Below the pieces are notes generated by a model that saw only the letters and a program-made list of their open reading frames with translations, had not been told where the DNA came from and made no database searches. Shown here piece after piece: positions 8,238 through 19,468 of a stretch of DNA of 64,000 nt. A program made the translations under genes and the position numbers. Source of the DNA: Seohaeicola saemankumensis (GTDB taxonomy: Bacteria; Pseudomonadota; Alphaproteobacteria; Rhodobacterales; Rhodobacteraceae); the NCBI RefSeq assembly GCF_020171285.1, contig NZ_JAIUZI010000003.1, positions 310,001 to 374,000 on the forward strand, written 5' to 3'. Every line of letters starts with the position of its first letter. Positions within the stretch are counted from its first letter, which is position 1.

Positions 8238-10604
8238 TCAGGACACCTGCCGGCGTCTGGTCAGCTGCGCCTGCACCAGCGCCGAGGCGTCCTGACCGCT
8301 CATCGGGGTGCCATCGACATAGCCCTGCAGGTAATCGACGTCGCAGTCGCGCAGCGCGGCCCGGTGTTCTTCGGTCTCGGCGCCCTCGCCGGTGACCTGC
8401 ATGCCCAATGCATGGCCCAATTCGGTGATCGCCACCACGATGGCCCGCGTTTCGGCGGACTCGGGCAGCTTCTCGACGAATTCCCGGTCGATCTTGATCT
8501 TGTCGACCGGGAATTTCTGCAGGTAGCTCAACGATGAATACCCCATGCCAAAGTCATCCAGCGCCACCGTCAGACCCAGCCCCTGCAACGCTTCGATCTC
8601 GGGCAGGGTGGTGCCGCCATTGGAAAGCACCACGGTTTCGGTGATCTCGACCTCGATGGTCTCGGCCGGGCAGTTCTGTTCGAACAGGCAGTCGTTGATG
8701 AATTCCTGCACGCCGGTGCCAAACAGCTTGGGCGAAATGTTGACCGCCACGCGGCCCTTGAACCCGTCGGCGTGCCACCGCGCAGCCGCCGCACAGGCCT
8801 GTGACAGGATCCGATAGGTCAGTTCGCGGATCAGCCCGGATTCCTCGGCGATCGGTATGAATTCGGCGGGCGAGACAAAGCCGAACTCCGGGTGTTTCCA
8901 GCGCGCCAGCGTTTCAAACCCGATGACCTCTCCGGTCTTGAGGTCGGTCTGCATCTGGTAGACCGGAAAGATCTCGTCCGTGTTCAGGGCACGCCGCAGT
9001 TCGCGGTCCAGCAACGTCTTGCGATGAATGGCCGATTCCAGCCCATCGTGGAACAGTTCCACCCGGCCGCGGCCGCCGCGCTTGGCCTCGTACAGCGCGA
9101 GGTCGGCGCGCCGGATCCCGTCCGAGGCATTCGCTTCGGACCCCAGAACCGTGGCGATGCCGATGCTCATCCCGGTGTGCAGTTCGCGTTCGCCGACATG
9201 CTGCGGCTGGGCCATGTCCTGTACCAGAACCTCGGCCACCTCGACCAGCGCCTGCTGGCTGTCGGGGCCCATCGCCAGCAGCGCGAATTCGTCCCCGCCC
9301 AACCGGGCCGCCAGCTGATTCGCCCGGGCGTGCCGCTGGAACACCTTGGCGACATGGCGCAACAGGTCGTCGCCCACGGGGTGGCCCAGGGTGTCGTTGA
9401 TCATCTTGAAATGGTCCAGGTCCGCCAGCAGGATCGAGGCGTCACGGTTTTCCTGCAGCACCCACAGATCCAGCGTTTCCTCCATCAGCCGGCGGTTCGG
9501 CAGGCCGGTCAGGCTGTCATGTTCCGACAGGTACTTTGCCCGCGACGCCTGTCTGGCCTGCTCCGTGTGATCCGTCGCCAGCAGCACCGTTCCCAGATCG
9601 GTGCCGTCCGTGTCCAGAACCGGCGCGGCGCGCAGCAGGATGTTCAGCGTCTCGCCGGTAACATGGTGTTCCACCAGCGTATCCAGATCCAGGCTGCTGC
9701 GCGACGAACAGGCGCGTTCGAAATCCAGCGCCACACCGGGGGCCAGCCAGGACCGGAACTGCAACATCGCGCCGGCGGTGGCGCCGCCGAAAAACCGCGA
9801 ACCGGTGGGGTTGCAATAGACCACCCGGCCTTTTTCGTTGGCCAGCAGTATCCCGTCCCGCGTGGTGTCCAGCGCGCGCCGGATGCGCCAGCGTTCGCGG
9901 CGGGTCTGCTCGTCATTTTCGGCCCGCAGGCGGGACATTTCGATTTCGTTTCGGCGAAGCTGGTCCACTGCCTTGGCCACCAGGCCAATCTCGTCGCTGC
10001 GGTCCTCGCCCGGAATCGGTCCGCTCAGCCGGCCGTTCTGCAGGTCGATGATGGTGGCGGACAGCGCCGCCAGCGGGCGGGCGAGACGGCTCAGAACCAG
10101 ATGCACCGCCGCCGTGATCAGCGCCAGGATCATCACCGATGTCGTCAATGTGCGCGACCCGGCCGAGGCGAGTTCGGGAAAGACGTCGCCGGTGGGAACC
10201 TCGACGATCAGCTCACCCAGCGGCACGGTATGATCGCCATCGACATAGACCAGCGGCTGCACCGACCGGATACTGTCGGCGTCCGGCGAAAACCCTTCGG
10301 CTTCCCGTTCCTCCCAAACCGCGTTGTCCGGTCCCGTCAGGGTCACCCGCCCGGCTCTGCCTTCCCGGATCAGCCCGTCCAGAATGCTGCGCACCTTGAC
10401 GCGATCGAAATCCCACATTGGCAAGACCAGAGTGTTGCCCGCCAGAGACGTCACCAGCGCCGCTTCTGTCTCCTGGGCCCGGCGGTAGGCATCGCGCAGA
10501 TGGATGGTATCGATAAGGATGCCAATGCACTGGATGACAAAGACCGGGACGAAGACACCGATCAGAAGCCGAAGGCGAAAGGAAGTGAAACCGGGAATAT
10601 GCAT
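8238..10604 (-). CDS. membrane GGDEF/EAL cyclic-di-GMP turnover protein with HAMP and PAS
   Basis: A 788-residue membrane protein. A first helix spans about residues 11-32, a periplasmic sensor region runs to about 150, and a second helix lies at about 153-172. A HAMP linker, a short coiled segment and a PAS domain (240-350) follow. The GGDEF diguanylate cyclase domain has an intact GGDEF at 436-440 but no RxxD inhibitory site just before it. The EAL phosphodiesterase domain has ETL at 564-566 in place of EAL, while keeping the catalytic Glu, the Asn in VAVNIS, DDFG at 683 and the Lys in KIKID, so both halves may be active. It lies 11 bases after a lone periplasmic binding protein gene, a likely signal-input partner. 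Confidence 0.9.
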   Translation of the reverse strand: MHIPGFTSFRLRLLIGVFVPVFVIQCIGILIDTIHLRDAYRRAQETEAALVTSLAGNTLVLPMWDFDRVKVRSILDGLIREGRAGRVTLTGPDNAVWEEREAEGFSPDADSIRSVQPLVYVDGDHTVPLGELIVEVPTGDVFPELASAGSRTLTTSVMILALITAAVHLVLSRLARPLAALSATIIDLQNGRLSGPIPGEDRSDEIGLVAKAVDQLRRNEIEMSRLRAENDEQTRRERWRIRRALDTTRDGILLANEKGRVVYCNPTGSRFFGGATAGAMLQFRSWLAPGVALDFERACSSRSSLDLDTLVEHHVTGETLNILLRAAPVLDTDGTDLGTVLLATDHTEQARQASRAKYLSEHDSLTGLPNRRLMEETLDLWVLQENRDASILLADLDHFKMINDTLGHPVGDDLLRHVAKVFQRHARANQLAARLGGDEFALLAMGPDSQQALVEVAEVLVQDMAQPQHVGERELHTGMSIGIATVLGSEANASDGIRRADLALYEAKRGGRGRVELFHDGLESAIHRKTLLDRELRRALNTDEIFPVYQMQTDLKTGEVIGFETLARWKHPEFGFVSPAEFIPIAEESGLIRELTYRILSQACAAAARWHADGFKGRVAVNISPKLFGTGVQEFINDCLFEQNCPAETIEVEITETVVLSNGGTTLPEIEALQGLGLTVALDDFGMGYSSLSYLQKFPVDKIKIDREFVEKLPESAETRAIVVAITELGHALGMQVTGEGAETEEHRAALRDCDVDYLQGYVDGTPMSGQDASALVQAQLTRRRQVS

Positions 10605-10615
10605 GACCGTGCGGC

Positions 10616-11380
10616 CTATTCCGTCAGCCCATAGCGGGCCAGAATTTCCGCATAACGCCCATTCTCGCGCATCCGGGCCACCCCGTCTCTCAGGTCCTGC
10701 GCATAGTGGTGCGAGATTTCGAGCGCTGGCGAAAAGCCGATGTACAGATCGGTGATCTCCGGATCCGGGACGATTTCAACCTGGCCCTGCAACCCCATGA
10801 CGTCCAGCGTATACAACAGCACAGACCGTTCCTCGGGCACCAGGTCGATCCGGTTGGCCAGCAGTTTCTTCAGGTTCCGTTCCAGCCCCTTGTCGCCGGT
10901 CATCAGCTGCACGTGGGCAATATTGCCGGTGTATTCGGCGATGTATTCATTGATCGCCTCGATATAGTCATAGCCCAGTATGCCACCGACCCGCAGCCCC
11001 TCGATCGCCTCGCGGGTATCGAATGGCTGCCCCTCGCCAATCCGGAAGGCCGCGCTTTCCTGATAGCGGCCGGTAGGTGGGCCGAAAATGAAATCGGGGG
11101 ATTCATCGACGTCGGTGCCGATCACGCCGTGAATCTCGCCGGTCCGCGCCAATTCCAGACTGCGGGCCCAGCCGGTGGTCTGATAGTTGACCCGGTGCCC
11201 GTGCATCGCCAGCGCCTCGGCCACGATTTCCACCATGTAACCGGGCCGGTCGCTGTTCGGGTCACAGTTGAAAGGGCACCAGTAATCGGCGCGCAGTTCG
11301 ATCACATCTGCCGTTGCCGCCTGCGACAGCAGCGCCAGCGCCACCGCGCCGCCCAGGCGGGTTGCCCAATGTCCCGGCAT
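10616..11380 (-). CDS. periplasmic solute-binding protein (SBP_bac_3 type), probable sensor partner
   Basis: A 254-residue binding protein of the amino-acid (SBP_bac_3) type with a signal peptide ending near ATADV. The mature part begins with ELRADYWCPFNC, and a Cys pair follows soon after the cleavage site. The start is ATG 11380, with AGGAGG 6 bases upstream; a longer frame to 11425 has no such site. No permease or ATPase genes are adjacent, and the next gene is a membrane GGDEF/EAL protein with a periplasmic domain. I infer that it relays ligand binding to cyclic-di-GMP output rather than import. Confidence 0.75.
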   Translation of the reverse strand: MPGHWATRLGGAVALALLSQAATADVIELRADYWCPFNCDPNSDRPGYMVEIVAEALAMHGHRVNYQTTGWARSLELARTGEIHGVIGTDVDESPDFIFGPPTGRYQESAAFRIGEGQPFDTREAIEGLRVGGILGYDYIEAINEYIAEYTGNIAHVQLMTGDKGLERNLKKLLANRIDLVPEERSVLLYTLDVMGLQGQVEIVPDPEITDLYIGFSPALEISHHYAQDLRDGVARMRENGRYAEILARYGLTE

Positions 11381-11505
11381 GTACGCCTCCTGATCCCCTG
11401 AACCTGATCCGATCCTGACGGTCATCAGCTAAGAAGAGGTTTAAGGAAGCGCTCCAGAACCTTTATTTGCGTGGCAATTGTAACAAATGCGCCGGGACTG
11501 CGCGG

Positions 11506-12555
11506 TCACACCGTTGCCATTGGTGTCACCGGGGATCCTACCGCGCCGGGCAGCCGCAGCGGTGGCGCGGTCAGCAGGAACCGCGACCGCCCCGCCGCGC
11601 GCAGCCATTCCGCCAGCGGCGTCAGGTGCCACAGCTCGCCCAGCGGGATACCGTTCTTGAACAGGCAATGCTCATGCAGCGGCAGGATCGAACAGCAATC
11701 GCCGCCGGGCCGCGCCGGATAGGCCTCGACCGCGTAGTTGTCGGCAATCAGCGCGGCCAGCCCGCTGTCGGAAATCCACTGCAGCAGCCTGTCGTCGCGT
11801 CCGTCCAGCACCGCGCAGGATCCGTGCAGACGCGCGGCGTCCGGGTCCCGGCCCATGTCCAGCACCACCTGCGCGAACCCGGTGTGCAGGCAGACCATGT
11901 CGCCGTTTTCCACTGTGACGCCGTCCGCCTCGATCACCCGCATCAGCGTGTCATATCCCACATGCGTATGGGCATCGCCCAGATGGGCGCGCAGGTCGAT
12001 CATCACTGCGCGGCCCTGCACCCCATGGGCGGCAAAGGTCTCGATCCCCAGCGCCCCCGCATGCGAGGTGCTGTGGGGTTTCATGTCCCGCCCGATACCC
12101 GCGTCGGCGGCGTCCTGCGGCCCGGTGATCTCGTGCCCGGCGCGAAACCCGTTGTAAAAGACCTTCTCTGCCACCCCGTCGCCATCGACGTCGAATTGCC
12201 CGCCGACGTGGCTCAGCGCGTCCCACTGCGTCGAATACTGCAGGTGCAGGATCGCCAGGTCATCGTTCAGCACGTCGGTCGACCCGCTGTCGGGGCCCAG
12301 CGTGGCGTTGAAATTCACGCTGTCGTCGCGCAGCGTCGGGCGCAGGATCGGAGGCCGGCGGCGCGGGTTCAGATCGCTGCCACCGGGGTAATCCAGCGGC
12401 AGCGACAGGCAAAAGGTGATCCCCTCGACCGCCTCGGCCAGCCCCTGCCGGGTCTTCTCGCGGGTGATCAGGTTGATCCGCCCCAGCTGGTCATCCGGAC
12501 CGAAATCGCCCCAGTTCGACCCCGGCGGCCGATGTGTCCAGCGTGGTGTCGCCAT
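11506..12555 (-). CDS. cyclase family protein (KynB/isatin hydrolase superfamily, long type)
   Basis: A 349-residue member of the metal-dependent cyclase/hydrolase superfamily. The metal-site region reads STQWDALSHVGG, so the usual HxTHxDxPxH motif is altered: Gln and Trp replace part of the first His cluster. This is typical of the longer 'putative cyclase' branch. Later conserved parts are GRAVMIDL, HTGF and an ADNYAVEAYP block. It is the last gene of a three-gene operon after a flavin monooxygenase and an NAD-dependent dehydrogenase, starting 14 bases after the former. It could open a lactone or amide made by the monooxygenase. The substrate is unknown. Confidence 0.75.
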   Translation of the reverse strand: MATPRWTHRPPGSNWGDFGPDDQLGRINLITREKTRQGLAEAVEGITFCLSLPLDYPGGSDLNPRRRPPILRPTLRDDSVNFNATLGPDSGSTDVLNDDLAILHLQYSTQWDALSHVGGQFDVDGDGVAEKVFYNGFRAGHEITGPQDAADAGIGRDMKPHSTSHAGALGIETFAAHGVQGRAVMIDLRAHLGDAHTHVGYDTLMRVIEADGVTVENGDMVCLHTGFAQVVLDMGRDPDAARLHGSCAVLDGRDDRLLQWISDSGLAALIADNYAVEAYPARPGGDCCSILPLHEHCLFKNGIPLGELWHLTPLAEWLRAAGRSRFLLTAPPLRLPGAVGSPVTPMATV

Positions 12556-12569
12556 GGTTCCGTCCTCCC

Positions 12570-13874
12570 TCAGCGCAGCCCGGCGCTCCCGGCCCGCATG
12601 TCCTTGCGCATCTGTTCCGCATAGGTGCGATAATCAACTTCCAGCACATAGCGCTTGCTGTCCAGATAGGTCGCATGCTGCAGCGCCTGATGTGCCTCCA
12701 CCTCGGCTGTGCGCCCATTGGTATCGGGCAGCGCGACATCGCCCGCCAGCACCCCGGCGATCCACTGGCCCTGGATCTCGACCAGCGGGATGGTGGGCCC
12801 GACCGGCTGCACCAGCCCGGCAAAGATCAGCCCTGGATGTTTCAGCGAGATCATCCGCCGATACAGCCGCCCGGCCTCCGCCTCGGGGTCGAACACCTCT
12901 GCCGGCAGAAATGGAAAGGTGGTCTTGTACCCCGTCGCATAGATGATCGCATCCAGCGGTTCCTCGCTGCCGTCGACGAAAGCCACCCGATCCCCGCGCA
13001 GCGCCTGCACGTTCGGTTTCACGCTGATATAGCCGTGCCCGATGTACGGCAGCAGTTCCTGGCTCAGCGTGGCATGTTCCCGCCACATCGGGTGCTCGGG
13101 CCGGGGCAGTCCCAACCGCCGCTGATCGCCGACGCCCAGCCGGATCAGCCAGGACATCACCCGCCGCGTCGCCTTGGTCGACAGGCGGAACCGCCGCGCG
13201 ATCATGCCGGACACCTGGTCGATCGGCACCCCCATCAGGTACTTGGGCATCACCCAGGCGCTGCGTCGGGTCGACACGATGACATGTTCGGCCCGCCGCG
13301 CGATATCCACCGCGATATCGACGGCCGAGTTGCCCAGCCCCACCACCATCACCCGCTTGCCCGCATAGGGATCGGCGGTGCGGTAATGATGCGAATGGAT
13401 CTGGTCGCCGTCGAATGTTCCGGCAAACTCGGGCATCCGCGGGTCCGACAGGTGGCCATTGGCCACGATAACGTGGCCATAGTCGCGCACCTCGCCCGAG
13501 CTCAGCGCCACCTCGTACCGCTCCCCCTTGGGGGTCACGCTGGCGACCTCGGTCCTGAACCGCACCAGATCGCGCAGCCCGAACCGGTCGGCGTAACGCT
13601 CCAGATGCGACAAGAACTGCGCATGGCTCGGGAAATCCGGCAGGCTGGGGTCCAGCGGGAAATCCGAATACCCCAGGTTGGGCCGCGAAGTATCGATATG
13701 CAGCGAGGCATAGCACGACCCCTGGCCGGTATCGTTCTGGTACCGCCACATGCCGCCGATGTCCGATCCCTTTTCAAAGATCTCGGCCCGCAGCCCTTTT
13801 TCCTTCAGCGCCTTGGCGACGGTCATCCCCGACGACCCCGCCCCGATTATACAGATATCTGCCGCGTCGTTCAC
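12570..13874 (-). CDS. flavin-containing monooxygenase (FMO/Baeyer-Villiger type)
   Basis: A 434-residue flavoprotein with an N-terminal FAD Rossmann motif (IIGAGSSGMTVAKAL) and a second NADPH motif VVGLGNSAVDIA near the middle. The FMO hallmark region before it (HYRTADPYAGKRVMVVG) is close to FxGxxxHxxxY/F-type motifs. It would insert oxygen into a ketone, amine or sulfide using NADPH and O2. It starts 1 base after the upstream dehydrogenase gene stops and precedes the cyclase, so the three probably act in sequence: alcohol oxidation, oxygenation, ring or ester opening. N- versus C-oxygenation cannot be told from the sequence alone. Confidence 0.8.
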   Translation of the reverse strand: MNDAADICIIGAGSSGMTVAKALKEKGLRAEIFEKGSDIGGMWRYQNDTGQGSCYASLHIDTSRPNLGYSDFPLDPSLPDFPSHAQFLSHLERYADRFGLRDLVRFRTEVASVTPKGERYEVALSSGEVRDYGHVIVANGHLSDPRMPEFAGTFDGDQIHSHHYRTADPYAGKRVMVVGLGNSAVDIAVDIARRAEHVIVSTRRSAWVMPKYLMGVPIDQVSGMIARRFRLSTKATRRVMSWLIRLGVGDQRRLGLPRPEHPMWREHATLSQELLPYIGHGYISVKPNVQALRGDRVAFVDGSEEPLDAIIYATGYKTTFPFLPAEVFDPEAEAGRLYRRMISLKHPGLIFAGLVQPVGPTIPLVEIQGQWIAGVLAGDVALPDTNGRTAEVEAHQALQHATYLDSKRYVLEVDYRTYAEQMRKDMRAGSAGLR

Positions 13875-13875
13875 C

Positions 13876-14820
13876 TCACCCCTCCCTGTTGTCCAGGTAA
13901 TCCGCGATCACCGCATCCAGATCCGCATCCGGCCTCAGCCCCAGCTGCAACGCGCGCTCCGATACGAACCGGCGCGGCCAGCCATCGACGATCCGCTGGA
14001 CCTGCGGATCGGGGGCATGGGTCACGCGGCCGGTGGCCCCGTTGCGTGCGCCCGCCTCCGCCATTTCCGCCACGGTCACCGTCAATGCCGGCAGGTTCAG
14101 CGCCCGTTTCGGCGGCAGGTCCGCCGCCGCCACGTCATGCAGCCGGATCAGCGCCGCCACCACCGCCCCGACCGACACCACCGGAACCTGTGTTCCGGGG
14201 GCCAGCGGCGCCGCGACATCGACGCCGCGCAGGGGGTCGCGCAGGATCGCGGCGACCTTGTCCGACACCGCCGGCACCGGTGCGCCGGGCCGCGTCAGCA
14301 CGATCGGCAACCGCAGGCTGCGCCCGTCGATCCGGCCCAGCCGCGAATAATCCGCGATCAGCAGTTCGTTGATCGCCTTGTGGGTGCCATAGGTGGTCGC
14401 CGGCACCGGGTTCAGGTCGTCGCCGACCTCATCGGGCAGATCGCCGCCGTGAATCGCGATAGAGGAGGTAAACACCACTTTCGGACAGCCCCCGGCCGCC
14501 TCGATCAGCCGCCGCAGCGCCCCGACCGTCACCGCATAGGCCGTGCCCGGATCGGTTTCCGCCTGCAAGGTCAGCAGCGAGGCCAGGTGAAACAGGCTGT
14601 CGAACCCGTGGTCCGACAACGCCTCGACATAGGCGTCTTCCGCCAGGTTGCCCTGCAGCAATGTCACCGGGATGTCGCCCTGCTCGGGCAGATCGGGCAC
14701 CGCCAGATCCGCAAGAACCACCTCGCTGATCGGCTGCCCGCCCAGGCACCCCCGGTGCAGCAATTGCCGCAACAACCGGCCGCCAAGAAACCCGGCCGCA
14801 CCGGTAATCAGAACCCGCAT
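13876..14820 (-). CDS. NAD-dependent epimerase/dehydratase-fold dehydrogenase, DenD-like
   Basis: A 314-residue extended short-chain dehydrogenase. The NAD site is TGAAGFLGGRL at the N-terminus, the catalytic Ser is in FTSSIAIHG, and the YxxxK pair is in TYGTHK. Overall it resembles D-erythronate dehydrogenase DenD, an NAD-dependent oxidoreductase in sugar-acid catabolism. The start is ATG 14820, with GGGAGG 7 bases upstream; ATG 14838 would add six residues and cover that site. It is the first gene of the operon, 26 bases from a perfect palindrome that is probably the operator of the divergent TetR gene. The actual alcohol oxidised is not known. Confidence 0.75.
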   Translation of the reverse strand: MRVLITGAAGFLGGRLLRQLLHRGCLGGQPISEVVLADLAVPDLPEQGDIPVTLLQGNLAEDAYVEALSDHGFDSLFHLASLLTLQAETDPGTAYAVTVGALRRLIEAAGGCPKVVFTSSIAIHGGDLPDEVGDDLNPVPATTYGTHKAINELLIADYSRLGRIDGRSLRLPIVLTRPGAPVPAVSDKVAAILRDPLRGVDVAAPLAPGTQVPVVSVGAVVAALIRLHDVAAADLPPKRALNLPALTVTVAEMAEAGARNGATGRVTHAPDPQVQRIVDGWPRRFVSERALQLGLRPDADLDAVIADYLDNREG

Positions 14821-14845
14821 CTGTCGCCTCCCAAGCAATCCCGAA

Positions 14846-14867
14846 AAACATACTCATCGGTATGTTT
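14846..14867. promoter_or_regulatory. TetR operator candidate (perfect inverted repeat)
   Basis: Two perfect 8-bp arms, AAACATAC and GTATGTTT, are separated by TCATCG. The site lies in the gap between the divergent tetR-type gene and the dehydrogenase-monooxygenase-cyclase operon. Size, symmetry and place fit a TetR-family operator controlling the operon and perhaps the regulator itself. Confidence 0.7.
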
Positions 14868-14974
14868 CTGTCAAGCACCAGTCCGCCCCCGATTTCCGGC
14901 CCCGCCGGAAAAACCCCTTAACGCCCCGGCCCGCGCCGCCTAAAACCAGATCCCGAACCAGCCCGGGGGCCGCC

Positions 14975-15604
14975 ATGACCGACACTGCTCGAAAACCCAG
15001 ACGCAACCGCAAGGCGGAGATCCTCGACAGCGCCGCCCAATGCTTCATGGAGCGCGGCTATCACGCCACCAGCATTGACGACGTCGCGCAGCGGCTCGGC
15101 AGCACCAAGGGCCGCGTTTACCATTACTACGGGTCCAAGACCGACCTCTTCTTCGATGTTCACCGTGTCGGGATGCAGTACCTCTTCGACGCGCTCGACC
15201 CGGCGCTGGCGACCCCGGGCAACGGCGCCACGGTGCTGCACGCCATGCTGCTGGCCCATGCCACCGCGATGCTTGACCACCACACCTATGAATCGGTGGT
15301 GGCGCAGGGCGTGCAGGTGCACCGGTTCAACGCCACCACCCCGGACCAGCGCCAGACCATGCAGGACCTGATCGACAGCCGCGACCGCTTCGAAGACCAC
15401 TTCAAACGCCGGATTCAGGCCGGTATCGATGATGGCTCGCTGCATCCCACGGATGTTTCGGTCACGGCCAAGGTGCTGCTGGGCGGGTTGCAATGGTCGA
15501 TCTTCTGGTACCGTCCCCGCGCCTCTGACACCGCCGAAACGCGGCGGCGGCTGGCCCGGAAAATGGTCGCGCCGCTGATGCAGGGCGTACATGCCGCCCC
15601 CTGA
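14975..15604 (+). CDS. TetR/AcrR-family transcriptional regulator
   Basis: A 209-residue regulator with an N-terminal TetR helix-turn-helix at residues 10-55 (ILDSAAQCFMERGYHATSI, then GSTKGRVYHYYGSKTDLF) and a helical ligand-binding C-terminal part with a WSIFWYRP segment. I start it at ATG 14975 because the open frame upstream has no homology and runs into the divergent promoter. It most likely represses the divergent operon through the palindrome at 14846-14867. The effector would be a substrate or intermediate of that operon. Confidence 0.85.
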   Translation: MTDTARKPRRNRKAEILDSAAQCFMERGYHATSIDDVAQRLGSTKGRVYHYYGSKTDLFFDVHRVGMQYLFDALDPALATPGNGATVLHAMLLAHATAMLDHHTYESVVAQGVQVHRFNATTPDQRQTMQDLIDSRDRFEDHFKRRIQAGIDDGSLHPTDVSVTAKVLLGGLQWSIFWYRPRASDTAETRRRLARKMVAPLMQGVHAAP

Positions 15605-15680
15605 CGTCGCGCGAAATCTTTTGTCCCGCCGCCCCGATCGGGGTATATTGCCCGCATCGATCCATTACACAGGCCACGCC

Positions 15681-15902
15681 ATGATCTGGATGGAACGGCA
15701 CGATGACGCGGAAAACATCCACCGCTTCTATGCGCTCGACATCACCCGTGACCTGTTCGGCCACTGGCTGCTGATCCGCCGCTGGGGCCGCGTCGGACGG
15801 GGCGGCGGGCAACACCTTGTCCAGTCCTTCGAAACCCGCGCCGATGCCCGCTCCGCGCTGCAAGAGCTGATCCGGGCCAAGTTTCGCCGCGGCTACGCCT
15901 GA
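15681..15902 (+). CDS. small WGR-domain protein
   Basis: A 73-residue protein consisting of one WGR domain, named for the WGRVGR motif seen here at about residues 35-40. WGR domains occur in poly(ADP-ribose) polymerases and in small stand-alone bacterial proteins, where they are thought to bind nucleic acid. The start is ATG 15681 (MIWMERH); the upstream frame is not conserved in character. It stands alone between a tetR gene and the convergent icd gene. Its function is unknown. Confidence 0.75.
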   Translation: MIWMERHDDAENIHRFYALDITRDLFGHWLLIRRWGRVGRGGGQHLVQSFETRADARSALQELIRAKFRRGYA

Positions 15903-15949
15903 CCCCCTGTTTCATCTCTTTCCAAATACTCAAAATCCAACAGCAGCCT

Positions 15950-15982
15950 GAAAACGAAAACGCCCGACCATCTGGCCGGGCG
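15950..15982 (-). terminator. intrinsic terminator of icd
   Basis: Read on the minus strand, a 9-bp stem (CGCCCGGCC with GGTCGGGCG, one G-U pair, 4-base loop) is followed by TTTTCGTTTT. It lies 26 bases after the icd stop codon. Confidence 0.75.
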
Positions 15983-16007
15983 CTCCCACATTATGTCTGC
16001 AACCGGC

Positions 16008-18224
<2,217 letters not shown>

Positions 18225-18466
18225 GTTTTTCTAACCTTTCAGCGTTCTGGAAGCGGTTTGGATGACGTGCGGCGCACGGCGGTCGGTGGTTCTGGCCCAA
18301 TCCGCCGCGCCTGAATCGACGCCAGCAGGTTCAGGCCCGCAATAAGACGCGCCCCCTTTAGAACAGAGTTCGGCGGTGATCAATCGAGCACGGTCAGAAA
18401 CACCAGAGCATATTGACGCGGGGACCGGCGCTGCCCGTAAAACGGGCGCCTGTCGCCGCTCCGCCT

Positions 18467-19234
18467 TCAGCGGCCTCCGACGATCTTTTGCGCCCGCGCC
18501 AGTGCCTGTTTCAACTCGACCTCGACCATGCTCCGCGCCTGTGCAAAGCGCGACGTCGGCACCGGAACGGAAATCGCGTGGATTTCCCCGTTCAGGTCGC
18601 GAAACGCGCCGCCCACGGCCGAAATCCCGTCCGTGTGTTCGTCCATGTCATAGGCCAGCCCCCGCGCGCGAACCTCTTCCAGCTCCGCCTTCAGGCGCTC
18701 CCAGCCGGACTCGCCGCCGCCGACCGATGACCATTCCGCCATTGCCAGCGCCCGCGCCCGGTCCTCGGGCAGCTGCGCCAGCGCCGCCTTGCCGTTGGCG
18801 GTGCTGGTCAGCGGAAACACATCGCCCACCGCCGACACCGTGCGCAACCGGTGCGTTCCCGGAACCTGGTCGAGAAAGATCATCCGCTCGCCGCGCAGGA
18901 CCGACAGATCGGCGGTCTCACCCGTGGCTTCCGCCAGGTCTCCCAGGCAGGGGCGGCAGGCTTCGGCGACGTTAAAGGTGACAGCGGCGGCCAGGCTGCT
19001 GACCTCGGGACCCAGCCGGATGCCACCGTTGTTCAGCGCGATGACCAGCCGCTCTTCCTGCAGGGCGGCCACGATTCGCTGTACCGTGCTGCGGGCCAGT
19101 CCGACCCGCTCTGCAATTTGGCCCAGGGACAAACCACCCGGATCGTCCCGCAGGGCGCGCAATACGGCCGATGCCCGTTGAATCACCTGAATACCATTCC
19201 GGCTCAGTGGTTTATCAGGTTTTGATTCAGTCAT
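18467..19234 (-). CDS. IclR-family transcriptional regulator
   Basis: A 255-residue IclR regulator. The winged helix-turn-helix occupies residues 14-75 (SLGQIAERVGLARSTVQRIVAALQ), followed by the effector domain with a DQVPGTHRLRT region and a VGGAFRDLNG block. It is divergent from the large catabolic run starting with a cyclase gene at 19469. The gap between them holds three copies of a CCACAATGTGG-like dyad, so it probably controls both directions. The IclR effector is often an aromatic or organic-acid intermediate. Here the ligand is unknown. Confidence 0.88.
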   Translation of the reverse strand: MTESKPDKPLSRNGIQVIQRASAVLRALRDDPGGLSLGQIAERVGLARSTVQRIVAALQEERLVIALNNGGIRLGPEVSSLAAAVTFNVAEACRPCLGDLAEATGETADLSVLRGERMIFLDQVPGTHRLRTVSAVGDVFPLTSTANGKAALAQLPEDRARALAMAEWSSVGGGESGWERLKAELEEVRARGLAYDMDEHTDGISAVGGAFRDLNGEIHAISVPVPTSRFAQARSMVEVELKQALARAQKIVGGR

Positions 19235-19304
19235 TCCGCACCCCTCTTTGCCCGTCCATTATCCAAAACAACCAGCAATCACAATTATTCATTACCGTAT
19301 TATC

Positions 19305-19383
19305 CCACAATGTGGTACAGTCAAACCATAATGCAAGAAAAAACATCTTGACCACAATGCGGTGCATATGCATCACTATGTGG
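19305..19383. promoter_or_regulatory. IclR operator candidates (three dyads)
   Basis: CCACAATGTGG at 19305-19315 is a perfect dyad (5-bp arms, 1-base centre). CCACAATGCGG at 19352-19362 and TCACTATGTGG at 19373-19383 are related copies, the last two spaced 21 bases, or two helical turns. They fill the gap between iclR and the catabolic run. Confidence 0.55.
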
Positions 19384-19468
19384 GACGGATGAGGAGACAT
19401 CCAGAAAACTGAACGCATGATGTGGCCGGCCGGATACGGGCCGTCCGCAAACAGAGGAGACGTGCATC

